A stretch of DNA of 64,000 nucleotides from contig PHBJ01000003.1 in assembly GCA_002840555.1 (NCBI GenBank), forward strand, positions 128,412 through 192,411, written 5' to 3'. The notes below the pieces were generated by a model. The model did no database searches and was not told the DNA's origin. It was given only the letters and a program-made list of their open reading frames with translations. How positions within the stretch are numbered: the stretch's first letter is position 1; each line of letters starts with the position of its first letter. Position numbers and translations under genes: made by a program. Positions 1 to 8,680 of the stretch are shown piece after piece. This DNA is from Deltaproteobacteria bacterium HGW-Deltaproteobacteria-13. Lineage in GTDB: Bacteria; Desulfobacterota; Syntrophia; Syntrophales; Smithellaceae.

Positions 1-501
1 CACCGCCGATATCTCGGGATACTTTGCCGCCTCAACAATAACATGTCCCCCGCTGAACGATGTGCCCCACAAGGCCATCCGTTTGGCATCAACAGTGTTC
101 AACGTCTTCACATAAGCGATCGCCGCATCCCAATCCTCCAAATGACGTGCTGGATTAACATAATTGCGAGGCTCGCCTTCACTGTCGTTAAATCCACGGT
201 AATCGAAAACAAAAACCGCCATACCCATTTGAGCAAATCTTTCGGCATAGGCCGGGAGCCGCATCCAGCGCTGACCGCCGAAGCCATGGGCCATAATGAC
301 AACAGGGGGAGTTAATACACCAGAGGGCAGATAAAGCCATGCTTTCAATTTATCTCCCTGGCTTATAAAAGTTTTGTCTATTCTTGTAAATTGCGTAGAG
401 GCTTCCGTCAACTGATTCGTAAGAGCAAGCGCCTCCTTCGCCCAAGAAAACGAAATCGCAAAAAAGAGTAACAAAAGAATTAATAAACGATACTTGGTCA
501 T
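1..501 (-). CDS. secreted alpha/beta hydrolase (dienelactone-hydrolase-like), C-terminus beyond window
   Basis: The first 167 codons of an exported alpha/beta hydrolase are visible; the reading frame is open to base 1. An N-terminal hydrophobic stretch (about residues 4-21, ending near SFSWA) looks like a Sec signal peptide, so the enzyme probably acts in the periplasm. The oxyanion-type motif AHGFGG, the DYRGF stretch typical of COG1073 hydrolases and the nucleophile-elbow-like GTSFSGG follow in order. Substrate cannot be told. The start ATG at 499-501 is the only one before the signal peptide. It is divergent from a TetR-family gene across a 256-bp region with inverted repeats, so that regulator may control it. 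The catalytic Asp and His would lie outside the window. Confidence 0.85.
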   Translation of the reverse strand, partial: MTKYRLLILLLLFFAISFSWAKEALALTNQLTEASTQFTRIDKTFISQGDKLKAWLYLPSGVLTPPVVIMAHGFGGQRWMRLPAYAERFAQMGMAVFVFDYRGFNDSEGEPRNYVNPARHLEDWDAAIAYVKTLNTVDAKRMALWGTSFSGGHVIVEAAKYPEISAV

Positions 502-757
502 TTTATGGCCTCCTTCCAGAGTATATACTTTTCCTTTTTTTTGATATTTATATTCCATGTTTATAAGTTCTCCATCGTTTCTGGCATCGTGGAATTGCCA
601 ATTTTTATAAAATTCATAAAAAGATGAATATGACATTTTATTCATATTGTCAAGATAAATGTGACAATTGTGTCATGTTCTCATTGATTTTTTAATATGA
701 TTGTGTAATAATATGTTTTTATAAGAGATTAAACCAAGGGAATTTCGGTGAGTAATT
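502..757. promoter_or_regulatory. divergent hydrolase/TetR control region with TGACA inverted repeats
   Basis: Minus-strand promoter candidate: TTGACA (complement of 648-653), 17-bp spacer, TATTCA (complement of 625-630), pointing at the hydrolase. Plus-strand candidate: TTGATT (684-689), 17 bp, AATAAT (707-712), pointing at the TetR gene. Two inverted repeats with TGACA/TGTCA arms lie between them: 631-635 with 648-652, and 662-666 with 671-675. The first repeat spans the minus-strand spacer. They are natural candidates for TetR operators, but this is inference from position and symmetry. Confidence 0.5.
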
Positions 758-1402
758 GTGACTGTATCAAAAAATAAAGCTCGAATACCGGTCCAAAAGC
801 GCAGTATTGAAACCAGGGAAAAGATCCTCAACGCCGCCTGGGAGCTTTTTGCTGAAAAGGGATATTTCAAAACAAGCACGCATGATCTGGCCGATCGGGC
901 CGGCGTAGCGACTGGTTCTTTTTATGGTTATTTCAACAACAAGAAGGAAGTTGGCATAGAGTTAATGAGGCGATTCTATAAAGAAGCATCTGAAAAGGCA
1001 CTTTCCAATTTTTATATACAGATCGGCGACAACGTTGCGGAAAACCTTGATACGGGAAGAAAGCTTGTTCGATTTATAATTAAGTCTTTAAAAGAATCCC
1101 ATGCCATCAATCCGAGGCTTCACAAGGAAACCACAGCTTTGATTCTCCTGGATGAAGATGTTAAAAAAATTAGCAACGAAGAAGACAAAAAGATAATCAC
1201 ATTTTTAATTGCTTTCTTACAACAGTATAAGCAATTAATTCGTGTGGATGATATTGAGGCCGCCGCGGTTCTGCTGTTCAGGACAAGCGATGAGATTGTC
1301 CACCGGATCATGATTAATAAAGAGGAGATCGAGGAAGAGCGTCTGCTCGGAGAACTTGAAGATATGATCTGCAGATATCTCTTTATCACGGATCTCAAAT
1401 AA
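758..1402 (+). CDS. TetR/AcrR-family transcriptional regulator
   Basis: A 214-residue TetR-family repressor, of normal family length. The N-terminal helix-turn-helix domain (about residues 18-65) has the classical pattern TREKILNAAWELFAEKGY, then DLADRAGVATGSFYGYFNNK. The C-terminal two thirds is an all-helical ligand/dimer domain without recognisable specificity. Translation most likely begins at GTG 758, because GGTGAG (747-752) lies 5 bases upstream and no ATG precedes the HTH. It is divergent from the truncated hydrolase at 1-501, and the inverted repeats between them suggest local control. Its 3' end converges on the FGGY kinase with only 37 bp between, and no strong terminator is visible there. 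Confidence 0.9.
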   Translation: MTVSKNKARIPVQKRSIETREKILNAAWELFAEKGYFKTSTHDLADRAGVATGSFYGYFNNKKEVGIELMRRFYKEASEKALSNFYIQIGDNVAENLDTGRKLVRFIIKSLKESHAINPRLHKETTALILLDEDVKKISNEEDKKIITFLIAFLQQYKQLIRVDDIEAAAVLLFRTSDEIVHRIMINKEEIEEERLLGELEDMICRYLFITDLK

Positions 1403-1439
1403 GAACCTTCTTCCACGTTAAAGATAACGAGGATGGATA

Positions 1440-3017
1440 TCAATCGGCGGATGGATAACCGGTGATATCTCTGATCTCCTTAAACAGAGGCCTCAGCCGC
1501 CCATACATCTTAAGATAAACTTTTTTATAGAGATCGTCGTAGATCCGTTGATTGGCCGCAATAGGCTCAAACACCCTTCCCGTTTTAGTCATACCGCTCA
1601 CCGCGGACGGAAAATCGGAATAAAGTTTGAGCCCGACTGCCGCGTCAATTGCGGCGCCCAGCGCTGATGTCTCAAATGTGTGAGGCCGCTCCGCGGCCAT
1701 TCCGAAAATATCTGCTGTGATCTGCATTGCTGCGTCGCTCTGCGAACCGCCGCCGGAAACCTTCAATCTTTTTACCGGCACTTTTGTCTTGCGCTGTGTC
1801 AGCTCCCCTCCTTCCCTTAACCCGTAAACCAGTCCTTCAAGTATCGCGCGATACAAATGCGCCCGGTTATGCACATCGCCGAAACCGATGACTGATCCCT
1901 TGGCGAAAGAGTCCAGTTCCCTGCCCGGCGTCCAGTAGGGCTGAAGCATTAATCCCATGGAACCGGCCGGCACATCCTGAATCAACGAATCAAAAAGTGT
2001 TTCCGGAGCCTGGTCCTTTTGCTGGGCAAGCTGACATTCCCGCAGGCCGAACTCTTCCTTGAACCAGCTGACCATCCAGAATCCCCGGAATATCGAAACC
2101 TCGGTATAATAAGCATCGGGTACACACGCCGGGTATGGGGGTATCATCGGACGCAGTTCGACATATTTGGGTGTGGCGACATCAAAGGTCGCGATCGTCC
2201 CGAAGCTCAGACATCCGGTCTCGGGCGTAAGACAACCGGAACCGAGTATTTCACAGCCCTTGTCCGACCCGGCCGCAAAGACCGGCAGCCCTTCCGGTAT
2301 GCCTGTTTCCGAAGAAGCCTTTTTTGTAATCTGCCCCAGAATTTCCGAAGGCTTCACCAAATTCGGCAGCTTTTCCCGCTCAATTTTAAAAATCAGCCAT
2401 TTAAAATCATGTTTCCCCGCCCATTGATAGGTTTTGTTATTGAAGGGCAGATACCCGATATTGTTGCCCACGGAATCAACGAACTCGCCCGTGAGCCGGT
2501 GCGTAAAGAACCCTGACAGATGTAAAAACTTATGCGTCTTTTTCCAGATGTCCGGCTGATTCTGGCATATCCAGTTGGCCTCGCATTCTTTGATCACGCC
2601 TTCCAGCGTTTCGAGCAGACCTACGGCTTTCAGCACAGGCCGCAGGGCGCTGGACATAATTTTGCTCGCGTCAGCTCTTCTCTGGTCCAGCCAGATAATT
2701 GCCGGACGCAGCGCCTTCCCGTTTTCGTCCACATTGATCATGGTAGCCCGTTGTGTCGTCAGCGTGACTCCCACGATATCTTTTTTAAGCTGATCCTGTT
2801 GTTGCAGGAGCTGCCCCGTTGTTTTGCAGAGCACTTCCCAGTAGTAATCCGGCTGCTGCTCCGCCCAGCCGGGATGCTCCGAAAAATAAGGCTGAATCGG
2901 CGTTTTAACGATATGCAGGATGTTTCCGTTCAGATCAATAAGGGCGGCCCTGATCGACTGCGTGCCCGCGTCTATCGACAGGATTAATTCTTTCGCTTTA
3001 TTATTTGATTGTGACAT
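1440..3017 (-). CDS. FGGY-family carbohydrate kinase
   Basis: A 525-residue sugar/polyol kinase of the FGGY family (glycerol, xylulose and ribulose kinases), which phosphorylates a polyol or sugar with ATP in the cytoplasm. The N-terminal phosphate-1 motif is SIDAGTQSIRAAL. WLDQRR lies in the substrate-facing region, the probable catalytic Asp is in FAAGSDKGCEILGSG, and the C-terminal ATP-binding signature is VSGGGSQSDAAMQ followed by ETSALGAA. I chose ATG 3017 because GAGG sits 5 bases before it; a GTG six bases further upstream is also in frame. It is the last gene of the GntR-GlpD-FAD oxidase-DUF362-kinase operon. The substrate is not determined; given the dehydrogenase, glycerol or an alkyl-glycerol-like compound is an inference. 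Confidence 0.88.
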   Translation of the reverse strand: MSQSNNKAKELILSIDAGTQSIRAALIDLNGNILHIVKTPIQPYFSEHPGWAEQQPDYYWEVLCKTTGQLLQQQDQLKKDIVGVTLTTQRATMINVDENGKALRPAIIWLDQRRADASKIMSSALRPVLKAVGLLETLEGVIKECEANWICQNQPDIWKKTHKFLHLSGFFTHRLTGEFVDSVGNNIGYLPFNNKTYQWAGKHDFKWLIFKIEREKLPNLVKPSEILGQITKKASSETGIPEGLPVFAAGSDKGCEILGSGCLTPETGCLSFGTIATFDVATPKYVELRPMIPPYPACVPDAYYTEVSIFRGFWMVSWFKEEFGLRECQLAQQKDQAPETLFDSLIQDVPAGSMGLMLQPYWTPGRELDSFAKGSVIGFGDVHNRAHLYRAILEGLVYGLREGGELTQRKTKVPVKRLKVSGGGSQSDAAMQITADIFGMAAERPHTFETSALGAAIDAAVGLKLYSDFPSAVSGMTKTGRVFEPIAANQRIYDDLYKKVYLKMYGRLRPLFKEIRDITGYPSAD

Positions 3018-3055
3018 ATGCACCTCGCTATTTTTTTTGATGATGACCTCTATGT

Positions 3056-4378
3056 TTAAATTAACGGTACGATATTGGCCTGCGAACCTTTAATCTTAGC
3101 GGTGACGAACAGCGCCGCGGTATGAATAAAATCAACCTGCGCCAGTTGAACCGGGTGAATCCGCATATGTTTGCACAGGCCATAGGTCGTCAAGGCCAGA
3201 TTGTTGCATCCCGGGCTCATGGTTACATTGCTTTTCCCCAGACGCGCCTGAAGGGCCACCCCGTAATCCTGGATGGCGCAGCTGCCGGCAATATGCACCC
3301 GGCCTTTAATCCGATCGACCGCCGCTTTATCGATGCCCTTGCCCATGAGGATGGTAAAACCGCCCTTACCGTCATGATCGCGGTAAAGCATCTCGACCAC
3401 GGTCTCGGTATTGCAGCGGCAGCCCTCCTTGCAGCAGCGCTCGGCTCCCCTGAGGAATGTGACATCCGGAGGATAGTCATCGAGCAGATCACAGGTGAGC
3501 TGTTTCTTACGGGACTCAAACAGGTCTTTGTTGACGATATTGATTTTTGTTATGTCGCCCTGACCGATGCCGGTGGCGCTTGAGCGTTCCAGATGCAAAA
3601 CGTCATGCAGAGAAAAGCCCATCAGGGCCGCCCCGACGACATCCGTGGCCAGCGGATCGGGTCCTCCGATGAGAAGATCCATGGGCACCACGCACTTGGG
3701 CGCGTTATACGTCGAGGGATAGTGGCCGTGGGTGGTGGCAATCAGACCGTCGATCAGAGCGAAATCCGGCCGCAGCACACGATAGATGTCCGCGAACTTC
3801 TGGTGAATGCGGTAATTGTGGTCCGCGATGCGGCTGGATTGATGCACGAGACCGAACTGGTTTTTGATGGAGAGTGTCACCTGCGACATGGAGTGGGTCT
3901 TGAGCTTGGGCAGAGACAGGTAAAAATTCTCGGCGCGGTTTTCGATGAGCCGTTCGAAGGCGAATTGCGAGATATCAATGAATTCCTCAATTCCCTCTAA
4001 AAAGATCGGGACGGACGCGGTTTCGTCAAGGTACACCGGAATGGCGCCGGTTTCCCGGCAGACTTTCAGATACCCGATGGCATGAAACACCAGGCGCGTG
4101 AAGTTAGCCTGGGTGCAGTTCTCAATGACATAGATCGTTCGCGCCCCGCAAGCGCGGAAGTAAAGAATGGTTTCGCGCAATACTTCCGGGTCCGTGTAAA
4201 CGTAGGGCTCGAGGCCCACCGCATTAACCTTTATGTAGACGTCCCTGCTGGAACGCAGCATCCTGGCGCCGCCGCCGAAATGCTCGAATACCGCTCTTAC
4301 CGCCGATGCAATGCCCGGCTTCGTGTCCGCCAGAATGACCTCTGCCCCGTCCTTTTTCGCAGATAGAGATTGATCCAT
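3056..4378 (-). CDS. DUF362 domain protein with extra cysteine-rich C-terminal part
   Basis: About 440 residues. The first 300 match the DUF362 style: an N-terminal DTKPGIASAVRAVFEHFGG region, KVNAVG, then LPKLKTHSMSQVTLSIKNQFG, and IDGLIATTHGHYPSTYN. DUF362 proteins often accompany iron-sulfur or redox enzymes, but their reaction is unknown. The C-terminal 120 residues contain an unusual cysteine cluster (RCCKEGCRCN) and further cysteines (GSCAI, SPGCNN, GLCKH), which could bind a metal or cluster. The start is ATG 4376-4378 with GGAGG 5 bases before it, rather than the upstream GTG at 4390. It lies between the FAD oxidase and the FGGY kinase in one operon. The function is unknown. Confidence 0.8.
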   Translation of the reverse strand: MDQSLSAKKDGAEVILADTKPGIASAVRAVFEHFGGGARMLRSSRDVYIKVNAVGLEPYVYTDPEVLRETILYFRACGARTIYVIENCTQANFTRLVFHAIGYLKVCRETGAIPVYLDETASVPIFLEGIEEFIDISQFAFERLIENRAENFYLSLPKLKTHSMSQVTLSIKNQFGLVHQSSRIADHNYRIHQKFADIYRVLRPDFALIDGLIATTHGHYPSTYNAPKCVVPMDLLIGGPDPLATDVVGAALMGFSLHDVLHLERSSATGIGQGDITKINIVNKDLFESRKKQLTCDLLDDYPPDVTFLRGAERCCKEGCRCNTETVVEMLYRDHDGKGGFTILMGKGIDKAAVDRIKGRVHIAGSCAIQDYGVALQARLGKSNVTMSPGCNNLALTTYGLCKHMRIHPVQLAQVDFIHTAALFVTAKIKGSQANIVPLI

Positions 4379-4437
4379 GTAAACCTCCACGGCATTAAAT
4401 TTTATATTTCAATAATTTTCCATGACTCCCGGGAATA

Positions 4438-6123
4438 TCAATCCAGCCCAAGCTGGCCGCCGGGATTCATGATGTTGCGCGGATCGAAATGCCGCTTCAA
4501 CGCGCGCAAGACCGCCATTTGTTCTTTTCCAAGATGTTTTTCCATCCAGGGGCCGATCATGCGGCCCACGCCGTGATGGTGGCTCAGTGAGCCGCCATAT
4601 TTCTGAATATGGTCAATGATGCCGCTCTGAAATTTTCTATATTCGTCGGGATCGTCCATATGCGCGATAAAGATAAAATAGAGGTTCGTTCCCTGCGGAT
4701 AAAAATGCGAGGCGTGCGTCATGCACATCGTATCGGGGCGGCTCTTGACGTAGGCGCGCACACCCTCATGCAGGCGATGGAGATTATCCCACGTCACTGC
4801 GGTCTCCAGCGTATCAATCATGATGCCGAAGTCGCCCAGATCCTCGCGCATGTAGGGCTCGGTGTAGCGGGTATGCTCCCATTTGCGCGAAGCATAACTG
4901 CCCAGCGAGATAGCGCCATGCTTACGGGCAATAGCCTTGATCTTGCGCACCACGAGACAGGTGTAGTCTTTGTCGCCTTCGGCATTCCCCAGAGACAGGC
5001 AGCGCTGCATGGGCTTGAATCCTTTCATAGAAAGAAATTTGTCCACGATACCCGGCATGCCGTAGAGTTTTAAGCCGCGGTCCGTTTCTTCCGGATCCGA
5101 AATACGATAGATGGCCGGCTTGCCGAATTCGGATTGCATAATTTCGCGGCTGGCATTCACAGCGGCCTCCCAGGTGGGATACATAAAACTGAAACGCGCG
5201 CGGTTTTCGGGCATATAGCGGAATATTTTCATGGTCACTTCCACCAGAATGCCGAAGGTGCCTTCTGAGCCCTTCATGATGTCGTTGATCTTAGGGCCGG
5301 TCGCTGTGGCCGGATAATCCAGCGTCTTGAATATTCCGGCCGGAGTCACGTATTCCTGACTGAACACGATGTCGTAAGCATCGCCGTAATAAGTTGAAGC
5401 CTGTCCCGACCCCAGCGTCACCACCCAGCCGCCCACCGTGGAATATTCGAAAGACTGCGGGAAGTGTCCGCATGTATAGCGATGCTTTGTTTTAAAGACT
5501 TCCGGAGCGCGGTTGAGCGCGTCTTCATAAGCCGGTCCGAACATGCCCGGCTGCACACGCGCGGTCTGATTCAGTTCGTTTACTTCCAGAAGCTTGTTCA
5601 TGTGAGTGCTGACCACCACGGAAACGCCGCCTTTCGCCGGACGGCAGCCGAAGTTCACGGAAGAACCGGCACTGAAGACCGTCATGGGAATAAGTTCTTT
5701 ATCGCAATATTCGACAAGCTTTTGCACATCATGCTTGTCACGCGGATGCACCACCACGTCCGCCACTTCGCGGATAATACCCTCGCGAAGTTCCAGCATT
5801 TCTTCAGTGGTCTTACCGGATGCGTATTTGACACGATGATAATCGTCCAACTCTATATTTTCTTTCCCCACAATAGCTTGCAGAGCATCAATCTGATTCG
5901 GCTTAAGAGCGGCGGGACGGTTCAATTTCACGGGTTCACGTCCTTCTTTACCTTTATCGGCGAAATCAGCGTCACTCAAATGGAAATCCTGTTTCATCAT
6001 CCGGTACCAGGCGTCACTGGGATGCTTGAAATGCTGAGGATCGCCGTATTTAAAGATAGATCGGTAAGTTCCTTCAGCCGGAGATTTTTCCGTCCAATCC
6101 GGATGGAATTCTTTTGATGTCAT
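4438..6123 (-). CDS. FAD-linked oxidase, alkyldihydroxyacetonephosphate synthase-like
   Basis: About 561 residues, in the VAO/PCMH flavoprotein family and closest in layout to alkyl-DHAP synthase and glycolate-oxidase GlcD-type enzymes. The FAD-binding PCMH domain begins near residue 110 (VADVVVHPRDKHDVQKLVEYC, then GSSVNFG) and continues through YSTVGGWVVTLGSGQAS and MKGSEGTFGILVEVTMKIF. The C-terminal cap domain ends with HHHGVGRMIGPW and HFDPRNIMNPGGQLG. The HHH is a hallmark of alkyl-DHAP synthases. ATG 6123 has GGAGG about 8 bases upstream; an ATG at 6138 precedes that site. Next to a glycerol-3-phosphate dehydrogenase and a kinase, it may handle an ether-linked or sugar-alcohol substrate. 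The exact reaction is unproven. Confidence 0.85.
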   Translation of the reverse strand: MTSKEFHPDWTEKSPAEGTYRSIFKYGDPQHFKHPSDAWYRMMKQDFHLSDADFADKGKEGREPVKLNRPAALKPNQIDALQAIVGKENIELDDYHRVKYASGKTTEEMLELREGIIREVADVVVHPRDKHDVQKLVEYCDKELIPMTVFSAGSSVNFGCRPAKGGVSVVVSTHMNKLLEVNELNQTARVQPGMFGPAYEDALNRAPEVFKTKHRYTCGHFPQSFEYSTVGGWVVTLGSGQASTYYGDAYDIVFSQEYVTPAGIFKTLDYPATATGPKINDIMKGSEGTFGILVEVTMKIFRYMPENRARFSFMYPTWEAAVNASREIMQSEFGKPAIYRISDPEETDRGLKLYGMPGIVDKFLSMKGFKPMQRCLSLGNAEGDKDYTCLVVRKIKAIARKHGAISLGSYASRKWEHTRYTEPYMREDLGDFGIMIDTLETAVTWDNLHRLHEGVRAYVKSRPDTMCMTHASHFYPQGTNLYFIFIAHMDDPDEYRKFQSGIIDHIQKYGGSLSHHHGVGRMIGPWMEKHLGKEQMAVLRALKRHFDPRNIMNPGGQLGLD

Positions 6124-6185
6124 CAATCTGTCCTCCATTTGATTTCTATTTCTCTGTCATGTTCATCAAAATTGATATTATTTAA

Positions 6186-6276
6186 TTCCCCTCTTTTCTA
6201 AAGAGGGGTCAGGGGAGATTTATATGTTCGCATCAAATAAAAAATCCCCCTTCATCCCCCTTTACAAAGGGGGTAT
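6186..6276. repeat. interspersed palindromic repeat, copy 1
   Basis: A roughly 90-bp element made of two hairpins. The first is CCCCTCTTT (6188-6196) paired with AAAGAGGGG (6200-6208). The second is CCCCCTTT (6256-6263) paired with AAAGGGGG (6266-6273). The two halves are also related to each other as inverted copies (AGGGGAGATTTA against AAAATCCCCCTTCAT). A second copy with the same layout lies at 48549-48641. It sits between the GlpD-like gene and the FAD oxidase inside an operon. It resembles REP/MITE-type intergenic repeats; it may act as an RNA-processing or attenuation site. Confidence 0.75.
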
Positions 6277-6287
6277 ATTATTTTTTA

Positions 6288-7931
6288 CTACACCGGCAAC
6301 GTAAGCAGCTTAACCGTGTCTGAAATTTCCTTCTCTACTCTATTTTTGTCCCACTGCAGTTCCCTGGCGGCAACTGCCGCCACTTTACGCAAAACATCCT
6401 CGCCGGGATTGCCCAGCGTACCGATGCCCGTGCGGCGCATAACGATATCGGATAAGGTACGGGCCATTTCCTGACGTATGGCATAAACGACTTCCGCCAG
6501 AATCTCTCCGTCGTCGTTGAGTGTCTCGGCCAGAGCCTTATCCCCGCGCGCCAGCTTGATGATTTCGGCATATTCGGCGCCGTAGTTGTGGCTCAGATAA
6601 TTCAGGGTCGCCGCGCTGAAATCTTTGTTGTCGCGCTGAACCGCGTCAAAGAAGTCACATAAATTTTTTATTTCACACCCGGCCAGATAATGTTGTTTTG
6701 TAATGCTCTTGCCCAGAGAGTGTCCCATTTTTTTGGCCACGATATCGAGGCAATGCTGGGCCAGGTTACGGCTGGTGGTGTATTTACCGCCTTCGACCGT
6801 GATCAGGCCGTCAAGTCCGTCTTTCTTATTGTCGTAGATCTCATACTTGCGGGAGGAAGAATACGTCTCACTTGTTTCTTCTTCAACCAGAGGACGCAGG
6901 CCGCCGTAGGTATGCTTAACATCGGCATAAGAAAGCTTGCCGTCGCCGAAAGAGGAATTGACATCGTCGAGCAGTTCCATGATGCTTGTTTTGGTAACTT
7001 TATAGTCATCCGGATTGCCGGTGAAAGGCTTATCCGTGGTGCCGATCAGAGTATGATTGCGCCAGGGAATGAGGAAAAAATGCCGGCCGCCCGGAGTCAT
7101 GCAGCCGATCTTGCAATTGCCGGAAAGCAGACGTTTGGCGGTGATAATATGAATCCCCTCGGACCGGCGCAAAGTTCCGCTGCCGTCGCCGTCGGGTTTG
7201 GCCAGACCCAGCACGATATCCGCCCACGGCCCGCCGCAATTGATTGTTACAGAGGCCGAAACTTCATGCATTTTATTTTCCAGAAGATCTTTTACACGAA
7301 CGCCTGTTACGTTATTATGATCTCCCATGATAAAACCTTCCACCTTGGAATAATTGGCCACTTTGGCGCCATAGGCCACGGCGGATTTGATGAAGGCCAG
7401 TGTTAGCCTTTCAGGAAAGATGCTGTCGCAGTCATAGAAAATCGAGGCGCCGGTAAGTCCCTCAGCGCGGACCTGCGGTTCACTTTTCAGAACTTCTTCT
7501 CTGGAAATGGTTCTGTGCGTGGGGATTTTTTTACAGGTATCCCAGGTAAAATTCTTGTCATAGGATAATAAATCATACATCAGCATCCCTATCTTGACGA
7601 CCCATTTATTGTTCTTGAGAGGCGTTTTGTTATGCACCATCATCATCGCCGCGGGATAAACGAAATTGGGAGCGATATTCTCCAGCACCCGGCGCTCACG
7701 TAGCGACTCGCGCACCAGCCCGATTTCACCGTTGACCAGATATCGCAGGCCCCCGTGAATCATCTTGGAGGTGACGGCCGATGTGGCCCATGAGAAATCC
7801 TTCTTCTCCAGAAGCGCAACCTTCAATCCCCTGGTGGCGGCTTCATAAGCGACCGAAGCGCCTGTAATACCTCCGCCGATGACGAGGACGTCAAAATGTT
7901 CGCTGGTATAATTTTCTATAAATCGCTCCAT
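6288..7931 (-). CDS. FAD-dependent glycerol-3-phosphate dehydrogenase (GlpA/GlpD family)
   Basis: A 547-residue flavoprotein that oxidises sn-glycerol 3-phosphate to dihydroxyacetone phosphate, passing electrons to the quinone pool. The dinucleotide-binding motif VIGGGITGASVAYEAATRG is at about residues 17-35, followed by LLEKKDFSWATS and SKMIHGGLRYL, the family signature. Further on come IGTTDKPFTGNPDDYKV and GGLRPLV, and a C-terminal helical DAO_C-type domain from about residue 400 (ARTLSDIVMRRTGIGTLG). Start ATG 7931 has AGGAG 8 bases upstream and lies 2 bp after the GntR gene stop, so the two are probably translated together. The cluster partners (FAD oxidase, kinase) support a glycerol or glycerol-ether pathway. 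Confidence 0.9.
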   Translation of the reverse strand: MERFIENYTSEHFDVLVIGGGITGASVAYEAATRGLKVALLEKKDFSWATSAVTSKMIHGGLRYLVNGEIGLVRESLRERRVLENIAPNFVYPAAMMMVHNKTPLKNNKWVVKIGMLMYDLLSYDKNFTWDTCKKIPTHRTISREEVLKSEPQVRAEGLTGASIFYDCDSIFPERLTLAFIKSAVAYGAKVANYSKVEGFIMGDHNNVTGVRVKDLLENKMHEVSASVTINCGGPWADIVLGLAKPDGDGSGTLRRSEGIHIITAKRLLSGNCKIGCMTPGGRHFFLIPWRNHTLIGTTDKPFTGNPDDYKVTKTSIMELLDDVNSSFGDGKLSYADVKHTYGGLRPLVEEETSETYSSSRKYEIYDNKKDGLDGLITVEGGKYTTSRNLAQHCLDIVAKKMGHSLGKSITKQHYLAGCEIKNLCDFFDAVQRDNKDFSAATLNYLSHNYGAEYAEIIKLARGDKALAETLNDDGEILAEVVYAIRQEMARTLSDIVMRRTGIGTLGNPGEDVLRKVAAVAARELQWDKNRVEKEISDTVKLLTLPV

Positions 7932-7933
7932 AT

Positions 7934-8653
7934 CTATTGCTCCTTTTGCCGCTTGTTATCCAAACTGGCCTTCACGGCTTCTTCCGCGTAAATCAGCACA
8001 TCCCGCATGATCCGGCGGGCGGCCTCGGGCTGTCTGGCTTTGATGGCTTGATAGATTTCCTTGTGGAAGACGCGGGAATGCTCGACGTTGATCTCATCGT
8101 CAAAATAAAGATAACCGTAATCCCGAAACACCTGATTGAAGAAATTAAGGCTTATCGTGCAAACAAGATTGTGGGTAGCGCGGGCGATAATCTGATGCAC
8201 CTTGATATCCCTCTCCAGCATGTTCATCTCCGCTTTCGAAATAACCTGCTTGAGTTCCTTGAGGTCGGCGGTGGTGCGCCTTTGCGCGGCCATGTAAGCC
8301 ATCTGCGGCACCACATAGCGACGCGTCTCTAAAATATTAGAAATGATTGCCCCGCTCTCATCCATATCCAGGGCGGCTTTGATCAGATCGAAATTGCCGC
8401 TTTCCATGTAATTTTTCACGTACAGTCCGTCGCCGTGATGGATTTCAAGCAGATCGAGGTGTTCCAGTTTACGCAATGCCTCGCGCAAGGTAGCGCGATT
8501 GACATTGAACGTTTGGGCCATTTCCCGTTCAGGAGGAAGTTTGCTCCCCGGAGGAATGGTGCCATTCATGATCTGTTTCTGGATGACGGTTACGATCTCT
8601 TCGTGGAGCCGAGAACGTATAATGGGTTGAGCAAAAACCTTTTTTGCGGTCAT
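7934..8653 (-). CDS. FadR-subfamily GntR transcriptional regulator
   Basis: A 239-residue regulator with an N-terminal winged helix-turn-helix and a C-terminal FCD ligand domain. The HTH holds the GntR hallmarks IVTVIQKQIMNGTIPPGSKL, PPEREMAQTFNVNRATLREAL and LRKLEHLDLLEIHHGDGLYV. The helical FCD-type domain covers about residues 85-230 and includes the histidine-rich ATHNL and HKEIYQAI segments often found near a bound metal/acid ligand. I chose ATG 8651-8653, preceded by GGAAAGGA, over the ATG at 8716, which would place the operator and -10 inside the gene. It is the first gene of the operon running to the kinase. A matching FadR-type palindrome upstream suggests autoregulation. Confidence 0.9.
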   Translation of the reverse strand: MTAKKVFAQPIIRSRLHEEIVTVIQKQIMNGTIPPGSKLPPEREMAQTFNVNRATLREALRKLEHLDLLEIHHGDGLYVKNYMESGNFDLIKAALDMDESGAIISNILETRRYVVPQMAYMAAQRRTTADLKELKQVISKAEMNMLERDIKVHQIIARATHNLVCTISLNFFNQVFRDYGYLYFDDEINVEHSRVFHKEIYQAIKARQPEAARRIMRDVLIYAEEAVKASLDNKRQKEQ

Positions 8654-8680
8654 TATTTGTTTCCTTTCCCGTCCCGTTCC

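Noticed and set aside
43-315. Plus-strand 90-codon frame over the first hydrolase
   Set aside because: It is antisense to the signal-peptide hydrolase, has no ribosome site and no recognisable domain.
2019-2987. Long plus-strand frames opposite the FGGY kinase
   Set aside because: They are shadows of the real gene: motifs and ribosome site belong to the minus strand.
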